This document shows, in pieces, positions 8,508-17,357 of a stretch of 64,000 nucleotides of DNA. The translations under genes and the position numbers were made by a program. Origin of the DNA: Janthinobacterium rivuli (GTDB lineage: Bacteria > Pseudomonadota > Gammaproteobacteria > Burkholderiales > Burkholderiaceae_D); assembly GCF_029690045.1 (NCBI RefSeq), contig NZ_CP121464.1, positions 1,054,001-1,118,000 on the forward strand, written 5' to 3'. The notes under the pieces are model-generated. The model saw only the letters and a program-made list of their open reading frames with translations, did not search any database and was not told where the DNA came from. How positions within the stretch are numbered: the stretch's first letter is position 1; each line of letters opens with the position of its first letter.

Positions 8508-9224
8508 TTATTTTTGGTTGCGGACGACGGCGACGTCGATGCCGTTTTCAGACAGTTTCGTGCGCGCGCGGTTCATCGCTTCGAGCTGGTTGAACGGTCC
8601 GACGCGCACGCGGTGCAGCACGCCGGCGTCGGTGCTGCGGTCGCTGATGGCCGCTTCGAAGCCGAGCAGCGCCAGTTTGCCGCGCGTGCTTTCGGCGTCC
8701 GACATGTCATGGAAGGCGCCGGCCTGCAGATAATAAATCCATTTGTCGCTGGCTGCATCGGCCTTGGCTTCTTTCACGTCGGCCTTGGCTTGCGGCGCTG
8801 CTGGTGCTGCCGCCGGCGTTTTCGGCGCCGGCTTGTCCTTCAACGTACCGATCAATTCCTGCAGCGCGTCCGGCGGCGGCGCCTTTGGCTGCTGCGCTGG
8901 CGCCGGTGCCGGTGCGGCTGGCTGCGTCGGCGTGACGATCTCGCGCGGCTCCTTGGAGAAGTCGCGCGCCGCTTCCTTGGCCGCTTCCTTGTTGCCGTAC
9001 ATCGGCTTGTTCGGGTCGGCGATCTGGCCGGCCGTCGGTTCGGTCGATTTGCCGGCCTTGCCCGACTTGTCGGTGAAGGGCGAGGCGCCCTTGGTGATCA
9101 CCAGGGCGACCACCACGGCGATGCCCAGGCCGATGACCAGGCCGATGATGATGCCGACCAGGGTATTGCCCTGCTGGCGCCGGGTCGAAGAGAAGCGGCT
9201 GGCGTAAGAGGAAGCGTGATTCAT
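8508..9224 (-). CDS. FtsN-like SPOR-domain cell division protein
   Basis: A 238-residue bitopic protein with a short cytoplasmic N-terminus (about 20 residues), one membrane helix (about 21-45), a long Pro/Ala-rich periplasmic linker and a C-terminal SPOR domain (about 162-236, with KWIYYLQAGAFHDMSDAE and RVRVGPFNQLEAMNRAR). This matches FtsN architecture: membrane anchor, linker and SPOR targeting to septal glycan. Encoded 20 bases after argS. It is one of three SPOR proteins within 6 kb. Confidence 0.87.
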   Translation of the reverse strand: MNHASSYASRFSSTRRQQGNTLVGIIIGLVIGLGIAVVVALVITKGASPFTDKSGKAGKSTEPTAGQIADPNKPMYGNKEAAKEAARDFSKEPREIVTPTQPAAPAPAPAQQPKAPPPDALQELIGTLKDKPAPKTPAAAPAAPQAKADVKEAKADAASDKWIYYLQAGAFHDMSDAESTRGKLALLGFEAAISDRSTDAGVLHRVRVGPFNQLEAMNRARTKLSENGIDVAVVRNQK

Positions 9225-9244
9225 TGACGGTTTGACCTTCGCGA

Positions 9245-10954
9245 TTACATTTTGTTTGGCGCGGATACGCCGATCAGTGCCAGGCCGTTGCGCAGTACCT
9301 GGCGCGCGGCGATGACGAGGGCCAGGCGGGCCATCTTGACGGCTTCGTCCTCGACCAGCACTTTTTCGGCGAAGTAGAAGCTGTGCAGGTTGGCGGCCAG
9401 GTCGCGCAGATAGAAGGCGACCTGGTGCGGTCCCAGTTCGGCTTGCGCGCGCGCCAGCATTTCCGGGTAGGCGGCCAGGGTCGCCAGCAGGGTCGCTTCG
9501 GTCGGCGCCGTCAGTGGGGAAAGGTCGACGTTGGCGACCGCGCTTTCATCGCCGCCCCAGTTTTCCAGGATGCGGCAGATGCGCGCATGCGCGTACTGCA
9601 CGTAATAGACGGGGTTTTCATCGGTAGTTTTCAGCGCCACGTCGACGTCGAAGACGAATTCCGTGTCGGCCTTGCGCGAGATCAGGAAGAAGCGCACGGC
9701 GTCGCGGCCCTTGGCGATGTCGCCGCCGCCCGACCATTCGATCAGGTCGCGCACGGTCACGTAGGAGCCGGCGCGCTTCGAAATCTTGACTTCTTCGCCG
9801 TCCTTCATGACGGTGACCATCTTGTGCAGCACGTAGTCGGGGTAGCCTTGCGGGATGCCCATGTCGACGGCCTGCAGGCCGGCGCGCACGCGCGCGATGG
9901 TGCCGTGGTGGTCGCTGCCCTGAATATTGATGGCTTGCACGAAGCCGCGCTGCCATTTCACCAGGTGGTACGCGACGTCCGGCACGAAATACGTGTAGGT
10001 GCCGTCCGTCTTGCGCATCACGCGGTCCTTGTCGTCGCCGAAGTCGGTGGTGCGCAGCCACAGCGCGCCATCCTGCTCGTAGGTGTGGCCCGCCTTGATC
10101 AGGGTTTCGACGGCGCTATTGACCTTGCCGTCCGCGTACAGCGACGATTCCAGGTAGTAATTGTCGAACTTCACGCCAAACGCCTGCAAGTCGATGTCCT
10201 GCTCGTTGCGCAGGTAAGTCACGGCGAACGGGCGGATCGAATCGATGTCTTCCACGTTGCCATTGGCCGAAGCCGGCTGGCCATCGCTGGCCGAGACGGT
10301 CTTGCCGGCCTTGAAGTCGTTGGCGATGTCGGCGATGTAGTCGCCGTTGTAGGCGGACTCTGGCCATTCGGCATCGCCGGGCTTGAAGCCGCGCGCGCGC
10401 GCCTGCACGGAATTGGCCAGGGTCTGGATCTGCACGCCTGCGTCGTTATAGTAGAACTCGCGCGTCACCTGGTAGCCTTGCGCGTCGAACAGCGAGGACA
10501 GGGCGTCGCCCAGGGCCGCCTGGCGGCCGTGGCCCACGTGCAGCGGACCGGTCGGGTTGGCCGAGACGAATTCCAGGATGACCTGCTTGCCGGCGCCTGC
10601 CGTGCTGCGGCCATAGCCGTCGGCTTCGCTCAGGATGGTTTTCACCACGGCCTGCTTGGCGGCGTTTGACACACGCACGTTGATGAAGCCGGGGCCAGCG
10701 ATTTCCACTGCCTCGATCAGGCCCTTGCCGGCCGGGTTGGCCAGCACGGCGCTGACGATGGTTTGCGCCAGTTCGCGGGGATTCTGTTTCAGCTGCTTGG
10801 CCAGTTGCATGGCGATATTGCAGGCGACGTCGCCATGCGATGCATCGCGTGGTCGCTCGAGCACCACGGCAGGCGCTAGCGAAGTGCCGGCCAGGACGGG
10901 AGCGAGGGCGGCCTGGAACAGGGCGATGATTTCTTGTTTCTGTTGGGCGAGCAT
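9245..10954 (-). CDS. argS: Arginine--tRNA ligase
   Basis: Charges tRNA-Arg with arginine. The 569-residue class I synthetase has the N-terminal Add1 tRNA-binding domain, the HIGH-like motif HVGH near residue 140 within [19 protein letters not shown], and a C-terminal DALR anticodon-binding domain ending [17 protein letters not shown]. As usual for ArgS the KMSKS loop is not canonical ([12 protein letters not shown] is visible). First gene of the minus-strand run reaching to 4762. Confidence 0.97.
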   Translation of the reverse strand: MLAQQKQEIIALFQAALAPVLAGTSLAPAVVLERPRDASHGDVACNIAMQLAKQLKQNPRELAQTIVSAVLANPAGKGLIEAVEIAGPGFINVRVSNAAKQAVVKTILSEADGYGRSTAGAGKQVILEFVSANPTGPLHVGHGRQAALGDALSSLFDAQGYQVTREFYYNDAGVQIQTLANSVQARARGFKPGDAEWPESAYNGDYIADIANDFKAGKTVSASDGQPASANGNVEDIDSIRPFAVTYLRNEQDIDLQAFGVKFDNYYLESSLYADGKVNSAVETLIKAGHTYEQDGALWLRTTDFGDDKDRVMRKTDGTYTYFVPDVAYHLVKWQRGFVQAINIQGSDHHGTIARVRAGLQAVDMGIPQGYPDYVLHKMVTVMKDGEEVKISKRAGSYVTVRDLIEWSGGGDIAKGRDAVRFFLISRKADTEFVFDVDVALKTTDENPVYYVQYAHARICRILENWGGDESAVANVDLSPLTAPTEATLLATLAAYPEMLARAQAELGPHQVAFYLRDLAANLHSFYFAEKVLVEDEAVKMARLALVIAARQVLRNGLALIGVSAPNKM

Positions 10955-11330
10955 GAGCAGGATGGCGGCGGAACCGCGTTAAGAATGAATAGAATGAATC
11001 AAAAAGCAAAACGGACGGCCAGTACCCAAGCCGCCCAGACTGCGTTAATTATACTGGTTTGCTGCCGGGAACAATACGCTGGCAGGCAGTGTGCCCTTGC
11101 CGGCGCGTTTCACGATATTATCAGGACAGCATGCCCATGTTGGTGCACGAAAACATCAGCATGGGGCATTCTGCTTGTATATATGCAGTTTTTTGCCGCA
11201 ATTTACAGGTATCGCTGCAATCGCTTGGGCCAGAGGGCGCCACAAACGCTACAATCGACCCTTTATTGATGACGCGCGACCGCGACTTTGCCACCATGCA
11301 GCCCGCCGCGCGCAGCCACACCGGATAACT
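10955..11330. other. Divergent intergenic region argS / rsmB
   Basis: About 375 bases between two divergent genes. On the minus strand a TATAAT lies at 11048-11053, 94 bases upstream of argS, with only a weak -35. On the plus strand a TACAAT lies at 11250-11255, 75 bases upstream of rsmB. A 19-codon reading frame starts at ATG 11269 and ends with TAA at 11326-11328, two bases before the rsmB start. No RNA gene or repeat is recognised. Confidence 0.5.
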
Positions 11331-12752
11331 ATGAACAAGCGCCCCACGCTGAAATTGAAAACCAAGCCGGCGCCAGGCCAGGCGCCTGCCGCACCGAAAC
11401 TGCGTCCCAGCTACCATCCCGACCTGAAACCGGTCTTGCAGCCAGGCTTCCAACCCGATTTGCGCGCCGACTCGCTGGCGTTTTGCCTGCTGGGCGCGGC
11501 CAATGCCGTGGCGCAAGTGCGCACGGGCACGGCCCTGCCGCAGGCGCTGGCCAAGGTGTTTATGCAATCGAACGCCAGCCCGCAGGCGCGCGGCGCGATC
11601 CAGGATATTTCCTATCGCACCATGCGCCAGCTGGGCCGCAGCGAAACCCTGGTCGGCCTGATGACGTCGAAGGCGCCCGAGCCGCCGATGCTGGCCGCGC
11701 TGCTGTGCTGTGCGCTGTCGCTGATGTCGGCCGAGCCGGGCGAGCAGCCGTACGAAGAATTCACGGTGGTGGACCAGGCCGTCACGGTCGCCACCTCGCA
11801 CCCTGACCTGGCGCACGCCAAGGGCATGGTGAATGCCGTGCTGCGCCGTTTCTTGCGCGAGCGCAAATCCTTGCTGGAAGCGGCCCTGCAGCAGCCGTTG
11901 GCGCAATGGAATTATCCGCAGTGGTGGATCGACTCGCTGCGCCTGGCTTATCCGCGCGACTGGCAAGCCATTTTGACGGCCGGCAATGCCGTGCCGCCCT
12001 TGACCCTGCGCGTGAACCGCCGCAAGAGTACGGTCGAAGCGTATCTGGCCGTGCTGGCGGAGGCGGGCATTGCCGCGCGCCAGGTGGGACCGTTCGCCGT
12101 GCGCCTGGACAAGCCGATCGGCGTGGCCCTGATTCCCGGCTTTGAGCAGGGCGTCGTCTCCGTGCAAGATGCTGGCGCGCAACTGGCCGCGCCGCTGCTG
12201 GACTTGCACGATGGCATGCGCGTGCTGGACGCCTGCGCGGCACCTGGCGGCAAGACGTGCCACATCCTGGAACTGGCCGACGTGCACGTGACGGCCATCG
12301 ACGCGGACGCCAAGCGCCTGCCGCGCATCGCGGAAAACCTCGAGCGTCTGGGCCTGGACGCCACCCTGAAGGCGCAGGATGCGCAATCGAGCGCGTGGTG
12401 GGACGGCCAGCAGTTCGACCGCATCCTGGCCGACGTGCCGTGCACGGCCTCGGGCATCGTGCGCCGCCATCCGGACATTCGCTGGTTGCGCCGCAAGGGC
12501 GATGCGTTCCAACTTGCAACACTTTCATCCAAAATTCTGGACAACCTGTGGCAGATGCTGCGCCCCGATGGTAAATTGCTGTTCGTGACATGTTCATTGT
12601 GGCCGCAAGAATCCGAGGCACAGGCGGCGGCATTTGCGGTACGCAATAATGCAACCCGATTGACAGCGCCTGGCCAGCTGTTGCCGACTGGCAGCGCGGA
12701 GCAGGACCACGACGGTTTGTTCTATGCGCTCTTCCAAAAAAATGCGGCTTGA
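11331..12752 (+). CDS. rsmB: 16S rRNA (cytosine-C5) methyltransferase RsmB/NOP family
   Basis: SAM-dependent methyltransferase acting on 16S rRNA, probably C967. The 473-residue protein has an N-terminal NusB-like RNA-binding domain and a C-terminal Rossmann methyltransferase domain. Visible motifs are DACAAPGGKT (SAM binding), DVPCTASGIVRRHPD with the PC cysteine, and VTCSLWPQESE with the catalytic TC cysteine. The ATG at 11331 gives a natural basic N-terminus. The frame stays open upstream without support. Followed by DUF4390, a common beta arrangement. Confidence 0.92.
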   Translation: MNKRPTLKLKTKPAPGQAPAAPKLRPSYHPDLKPVLQPGFQPDLRADSLAFCLLGAANAVAQVRTGTALPQALAKVFMQSNASPQARGAIQDISYRTMRQLGRSETLVGLMTSKAPEPPMLAALLCCALSLMSAEPGEQPYEEFTVVDQAVTVATSHPDLAHAKGMVNAVLRRFLRERKSLLEAALQQPLAQWNYPQWWIDSLRLAYPRDWQAILTAGNAVPPLTLRVNRRKSTVEAYLAVLAEAGIAARQVGPFAVRLDKPIGVALIPGFEQGVVSVQDAGAQLAAPLLDLHDGMRVLDACAAPGGKTCHILELADVHVTAIDADAKRLPRIAENLERLGLDATLKAQDAQSSAWWDGQQFDRILADVPCTASGIVRRHPDIRWLRRKGDAFQLATLSSKILDNLWQMLRPDGKLLFVTCSLWPQESEAQAAAFAVRNNATRLTAPGQLLPTGSAEQDHDGLFYALFQKNAA

Positions 12753-12795
12753 GCGATTCGTCGAACCTTATCCTACGGACTACACCGGCACACTT

Positions 12796-13356
12796 GTGAC
12801 AACACGACTCTTCCGACTCCTGGCCCTGCTGCTGATGCTGGCATGTATCATGCCACGCGCGCATGCCGCCGACATGGTCGACATCACCCGTGCCTACATC
12901 GAGTCGGGCGAAGAGGGCTACAAGCTGGCCGCCACGTATTCCTTCGAGCTCAATCACGACCTCGATGACGCGGTACAGCATGGCGTACCGCTGTATTTCA
13001 CGACAGAAATCGAACTGACCCGGCCCCGCTGGTACTGGTTCGATGAAAAAGCCATCGTGGCGCGCCAGACCAGCAAGCTGTCCTACAACGTGCTCACGCG
13101 CCAGTATCATGTGTCGGGCGTCGGCTTGCAGCAAAGCTTCCCCACCCTCGACGATGCGCTGTTCCTGATCCGCCGTCCCAGCCGCTGGCTGGTGGCGCGG
13201 CGCGGCGAGCTGAAAGTGGGGCAGACGTATAACGTCACCTTGCGCATGGGCATGGACCGCGACTACCTGCCCAAGCCGATACAGGTCAATGCCTTCAATA
13301 ACAGCGACTGGCGCCTGGCTTCGAATAAAAAAACCTTCTTGTATACGGCGGAGTAG
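12796..13356 (+). CDS. DUF4390 family secreted protein
   Basis: A 186-residue protein with a signal peptide (VTTRLFRLL then hydrophobic core, cleavage after AHA). It is predicted all-beta and periplasmic and matches DUF4390 proteins found between rsmB and the NtrY-like kinase in betaproteobacteria. Function unknown. The GTG at 12796 is chosen because it gives a compact signal peptide. ATG codons at 12724 and 12742, overlapping rsmB, are alternatives that would add a long N-terminal extension. The stop shares one base with the next start. Confidence 0.8.
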   Translation: MTTRLFRLLALLLMLACIMPRAHAADMVDITRAYIESGEEGYKLAATYSFELNHDLDDAVQHGVPLYFTTEIELTRPRWYWFDEKAIVARQTSKLSYNVLTRQYHVSGVGLQQSFPTLDDALFLIRRPSRWLVARRGELKVGQTYNVTLRMGMDRDYLPKPIQVNAFNNSDWRLASNKKTFLYTAE

Positions 13357-15653
13357 TGAGTCAAGCATTGCGCTATCTGCTGGTGGTGGGCGGCGGCATT
13401 GTCAGTATCCTGCTGTTCCTGCTGGCGTCGGCTTCCGACAATTCCGGCTTTTTCGACCGTTACTACACCTGGCTGCTGGGCCTGAACGCGGCTGTCGCCG
13501 TGTCGCTGCTGGCGCTGGTGGGCATTTCCCTGGCCCGCCTGTACGCGCGCTACAAGAGCGGCAAGTTCGGCTCCAAGCTGATGACGCGCCTGGTGATGCT
13601 GTTCGCCGCCGTCGGCATCCTGCCGGGCCTGGTGATTTTCCTTGTGTCAGTGCAATTTGTTTCCCACTCGATCGAATCCTGGTTCAACGTCAAGATCGAA
13701 GCGGCGCTGGAATCGGGGATTGAGCTGGGCCGTGCCGGCCTCGACGCGGCCTTGGTCGAGCTCGACCACCGGGGCCGCAAGGCCGTCGAAGAAATGGGCG
13801 CCGACCCGGTGGCCGGCCCGGCCGTGCTGACCAGTCTGCTGCGCGAAGAGGGCATGCAAAATGCCATGCTCGTCAGCGGCGACGGTGTGCTGCTGGCCAG
13901 CGCCGGGCCGCACAGCGCGGCCGACTTGCCGACGCCGGCCATGCTGGTGCAGGCGGCCTTGCCGGCCGGCTATGCCTCGGCCGAAGGGGGGCTGGAGTTG
14001 CACGATGATGGCGCGGAATCGGGTGGCGGTGGTTTCCGCTCGGGCCTGCCAGCGTCGCTGGAAACGGCGGCCAGCCTGCGCCTGCGCGTGCTGGTAGCCG
14101 TGCCGGGACCGTCCGTCTCGCCCCGCTATTTGCAACTGCTGCAATCGGTGCCGCCCAAACTGGCGACGAACGGCGAAGTGCTGCGCGCCGCCTACAGCGA
14201 ATACAAGGAACGTTTCGTCGCGCGCGTGGGCTTGCGCAAGATGTATATGGAAATTCTCACCCTGACCTTGCTGCTGGCCATCTTTGGCGCCATCGGCAGC
14301 GCTTTCCTGATCGCGGGCAACCTGGCCCAGCCCCTGCTGCTGCTGGCCGAAGGCACGCGCGCCGTGGCCGAGGGTGACCTGTCGCCGCGTCCCATCGTTG
14401 CCACCAAGGATGAACTGGGCACCTTGACGCAGTCGTTCAATATCATGACGCGCCAGTTGCTCGATGCGCGCACGGCTGTGGAAAGCAACCGCGCCGCCTT
14501 GCAAAACGCCAAGGCCCACCTGGAATCGGTGCTGGCGAACATGTCGGCCGGCGTGATGGTGCTCGACGGCGACTTCAAACTGGTGACCTGCAATGAATCG
14601 GTCGAGCGCATCCTGCAGCATTCGGGCATGAGCATGGTGGGCCAGCCGCTGGCGCATATTGTTGGAATGGAAGAGTTTGGCGGCGCGATCATCAGCGCCT
14701 TCACGGCGCAAAGCGCGCAATCGGCGTCGGGCCGCAACCAGCAGCGATTGCACTGGCAGCGGCAGATCGAGATTCCGCGCCGCCTGGGCAGTAGTGCCGA
14801 CGAGCATGACATCACCTTGCTGGCGCGCGGCTCGCGCCTGCCGCTGGAGTCCGGCAGCGGCTACATCGTCGTCTTCGATGATATTTCCGACGTGATTTCC
14901 GCGCAGCGCTCGATCGCCTGGGGCGAGGTGGCGCGCCGCCTGGCGCATGAAATCAAGAATCCGCTCACGCCGATCCAGCTATCGGCCGAGCGCCTGCAGA
15001 TGAAGCTCGAAGGCAAGCTGGAGCAAGTCGATGCCGACCTGCTCAACCGTGCCACCACCACCATCGTCAAGCAGGTCGATGCGATGAAGCGCATGGTCGA
15101 CGACTTCCGCGACTATGCGCGCACGCCGCCGGCCGTGCTCACGCCGCTGCGCCTGAACGAGCTGATCGAGGAAATCCTGAACCTGTACCTGCGCGGCGAC
15201 GATGGCGACATCATCCACCCGCTGCTGGCGCCGAATCTGCCGATGGTGATGGGCGATCCGACCCAGTTGCGCCAGGTGATCCATAACCTGCTGCAGAATG
15301 CGCAGGACGCGATGGCCGACCTGCCGCCGGACTTGCCGCATCCGCGGATTGACGTAAGGACGGAAGCAATTCATTATCGCAGTGCGGACGGCGGCGTGAA
15401 TATCGCCGTGCGGCTGGCCATCAGCGACAATGGCCCTGGTTTCGCGCCAAAAATCCTGGCACGGGCTTTCGAGCCCTACGTGACCTCGAAGGCGCGCGGC
15501 ACGGGATTGGGCCTGGCGATGGTCAAGAAAATTATCGATGAACACGGCGGACGCATCGATATCGAGAACCGGGTCGACGGCAATGGCGCTTCGGTGGTCA
15601 TTTTGCTGTTAAAGTTAGCTCCCGACACTCCTGCCCAGGAATTCCTGGCATGA
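13356..15653 (+). CDS. NtrY-like sensor histidine kinase
   Basis: A 765-residue membrane kinase starting with GTG. Two N-terminal membrane helices and a third near residue 90 precede a periplasmic sensor domain, then a fourth helix near 310, HAMP, PAS, HisKA and HATPase domains. The phosphoacceptor is His531 in RRLAHEIKNPLTP. The N-box NLLQNAQDAM, the DNGPGF G1 box and GTGLGLAMVKK G2 box are intact. It is of the NtrY family, usually linked to nitrogen or redox signalling. The signal here is unknown. The cognate regulator follows. Confidence 0.9.
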   Translation: MSQALRYLLVVGGGIVSILLFLLASASDNSGFFDRYYTWLLGLNAAVAVSLLALVGISLARLYARYKSGKFGSKLMTRLVMLFAAVGILPGLVIFLVSVQFVSHSIESWFNVKIEAALESGIELGRAGLDAALVELDHRGRKAVEEMGADPVAGPAVLTSLLREEGMQNAMLVSGDGVLLASAGPHSAADLPTPAMLVQAALPAGYASAEGGLELHDDGAESGGGGFRSGLPASLETAASLRLRVLVAVPGPSVSPRYLQLLQSVPPKLATNGEVLRAAYSEYKERFVARVGLRKMYMEILTLTLLLAIFGAIGSAFLIAGNLAQPLLLLAEGTRAVAEGDLSPRPIVATKDELGTLTQSFNIMTRQLLDARTAVESNRAALQNAKAHLESVLANMSAGVMVLDGDFKLVTCNESVERILQHSGMSMVGQPLAHIVGMEEFGGAIISAFTAQSAQSASGRNQQRLHWQRQIEIPRRLGSSADEHDITLLARGSRLPLESGSGYIVVFDDISDVISAQRSIAWGEVARRLAHEIKNPLTPIQLSAERLQMKLEGKLEQVDADLLNRATTTIVKQVDAMKRMVDDFRDYARTPPAVLTPLRLNELIEEILNLYLRGDDGDIIHPLLAPNLPMVMGDPTQLRQVIHNLLQNAQDAMADLPPDLPHPRIDVRTEAIHYRSADGGVNIAVRLAISDNGPGFAPKILARAFEPYVTSKARGTGLGLAMVKKIIDEHGGRIDIENRVDGNGASVVILLLKLAPDTPAQEFLA

Positions 15654-15751
15654 GGGTCTGGTTTAGTATTTAAAACACTAATAAAATCATAGTTGTCCGC
15701 CGTGTGCATCTTGTGCGCGACGGCCGGCGAAATGAGGAAGGCAAGACACGA

Positions 15752-16471
15752 ATGGCAAACATACTCGTAGTGGATGATGAAATGGGTATCCGTGAGTTGC
15801 TCTCGGAAATTTTGGGCGACGAAGGACATGCTATCCAGCTGGCCGAAAATGCGCAGCAGGCTCGCGAAGCGCGTGCCGCCGGTGCGCCGGATCTGGTATT
15901 GCTGGATATCTGGATGCCCGACACCGATGGCGTCACCTTGCTCAAGGAATGGCAGCGCGACGGCTTGCTGACCATGCCTGTGATCATGATGTCGGGCCAC
16001 GCCACCATCGATACGGCGGTCGAGGCGACGCGCATCGGCGCCATGAACTTCCTGGAAAAACCGATTGCCCTGCAAAAACTGCTGAAAGCGGTGCAGCAAG
16101 GCTTGACGCGGGCACAGGAAACCGTGCGCGCGCCGAGCGTGGCAGCGCGTCCCGTGGCGCCCGTGGTGGCAGAGGAAAGCAGCCATCCCGTGCCCAGCTT
16201 TGGCGGCAGCGCGCCGCAACAGCTGATGGTGCGTCCAGGCATCGCCGTCCCGGCGGTGGCAGAAGGCCATGGCTACAATCTGTCGTTCGACTTGCCCCTG
16301 CGCGAGGCGCGCGACGCGTTCGAGCGCATGTATTTTGAACACCACCTGGGTCGCGAAGGCGGCAGCATGACCCGCGTGGCGGAAAAAACGGGCCTGGAGC
16401 GCACCCATTTGTACCGCAAGCTGAAACAGCTGGGCGTCGAACCGGGCAAGCTGGCCAAGAAAAGCCTGTGA
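15752..16471 (+). CDS. NtrX-like response regulator with Fis-type HTH
   Basis: A 239-residue regulator: an N-terminal receiver domain with acidic pair D8-D9, phosphoacceptor Asp52 in LLDIWMPD and Lys in FLEKPI, then a Pro/Ala linker, then a Fis-like helix-turn-helix at the C-terminus (TRVAEKTGLERTHLYRKLKQLG). The AAA+ sigma54-activation domain of classical NtrX is absent. The ATG at 15752 has GAGGAAG upstream. It pairs with the kinase encoded 98 bases upstream and probably binds DNA as a sigma54-independent regulator. Confidence 0.9.
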   Translation: MANILVVDDEMGIRELLSEILGDEGHAIQLAENAQQAREARAAGAPDLVLLDIWMPDTDGVTLLKEWQRDGLLTMPVIMMSGHATIDTAVEATRIGAMNFLEKPIALQKLLKAVQQGLTRAQETVRAPSVAARPVAPVVAEESSHPVPSFGGSAPQQLMVRPGIAVPAVAEGHGYNLSFDLPLREARDAFERMYFEHHLGREGGSMTRVAEKTGLERTHLYRKLKQLGVEPGKLAKKSL

Positions 16472-16869
16472 CGGCAGCCGTGCGGCGTCCGACGCCGCTG
16501 ACCCTGGTCAGCGGTGGACGCGCCGCCGAGCGCGAGGCTGCCATCGCGCAAGCCTTGCCGCCGAACCAGCCGGCCGCCGTGATCCTCGAAGGCCTTGCCG
16601 ATGGCAACGCCATCCTGGCCGACCTGGCCGAGCAAGTTTCCCCTTCTCCATCATTTCCCTTGCAACTGTTGCGCATCGCACCCGGTTGCCTGTGCTGCAG
16701 CGGCAATCTCGTATTGCGTGTAACATTGAATCGTCTGCTGCGCCATCCACCCGCGCACTTGTTCATCAGCCTGGCTGACGCCACGCACATCGAACAATTG
16801 CGCACCTGGCTCACCGCCAGTCCCTACGATGCCTTGCTGGCGCTGCAAGCGGACATCGTGCTTGCCTGA
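16468..16869 (+). CDS. CobW-like protein lacking the P-loop
   Basis: A 133-residue protein starting at a GTG that overlaps the regulator stop. The segment APGCLCCSGN (Cys74, Cys76, Cys77) followed by LRVTLNRLLR and a LFISLADATH strand closely resembles the CxCC metal-binding region and following helix of COG0523/CobW GTPases. The N-terminus LTLVSGGRAAER stands where a GxxGxGKT Walker A should be, but the motif is missing, and the later NKxD region is absent. It may bind metal without GTP hydrolysis. It could be a decayed gene, although it is intact and translationally coupled. Confidence 0.6.
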   Translation: MTAAVRRPTPLTLVSGGRAAEREAAIAQALPPNQPAAVILEGLADGNAILADLAEQVSPSPSFPLQLLRIAPGCLCCSGNLVLRVTLNRLLRHPPAHLFISLADATHIEQLRTWLTASPYDALLALQADIVLA

Positions 16870-17022
16870 CGATTTTTCGATCGACTTACCGCAGTCGCAG
16901 TTTGCATCTCGTTACAACTCTGTAGCCCGCAGGGTGGCCTGGCCGCTTGAAATGGCGGCGTGTGAACCCCACCTCTGTCCTGAAACCGCAGGAGCTTCTC
17001 CTGCTTGAGCGAAGGATGCAAA

Positions 17023-17280
17023 ATGAACCTGATCTATAACAGCGAACAATACAGCGTCGTGGAATTCGGCATCGACGGCGACCTGGAAGCCCTGCGCTTT
17101 GGCGGCTATGAAATCGTCGACAAGGGGGGCAAACGCGAGACGTTTATCGCCGGCATCCTGGCGCAAAACTTTCGCCGCGACGTCACGGAGCTGATCGCCA
17201 GCGAACCCAGCATGGAAGAGATCGATGAATTCCTGGGCAGCTACGATTCCCTCATGAGCCAACCCGTGCTGTTGCACTAG
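17023..17280 (+). CDS. DUF3567 family protein
   Basis: An 85-residue acidic soluble protein beginning MNLIYNSEQYSVVEFG, recognisable as the DUF3567 family of betaproteobacteria. Function unknown. The ATG at 17023 has GAAGGA about six bases upstream. A small hairpin (GCAGGAG/CTCCTGC, 16988-17004) lies in the leader. It is followed by a larger hairpin before the next gene. Confidence 0.82.
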   Translation: MNLIYNSEQYSVVEFGIDGDLEALRFGGYEIVDKGGKRETFIAGILAQNFRRDVTELIASEPSMEEIDEFLGSYDSLMSQPVLLH

Positions 17281-17293
17281 AGTGATGGCCATC

Positions 17294-17332
17294 GCCGCCA
17301 TACCAATCCGCCAGATGGCGTGGTATGGTGGC
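17294..17332. repeat. Long intergenic hairpin
   Basis: CCATACCA (17298-17305) pairs with TGGTATGG (17321-17328), extended outward by three or four more pairs, with an inner CGCCA/TGGCG stem around a GA turn and a small ATC bulge. There is no following U-run. It sits between the DUF3567 stop and the amidotransferase start, so it may be a terminator, an mRNA stabiliser or a leader structure. Confidence 0.6.
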
Positions 17333-17357
17333 CGTGTTATCCCGCTGCAAACAGACC

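Noticed and set aside
11091..11330. N-terminal extension of rsmB
   Set aside because: The frame is open upstream, but the added 80 residues are unlike the NusB-like domain, and they span the likely promoter.
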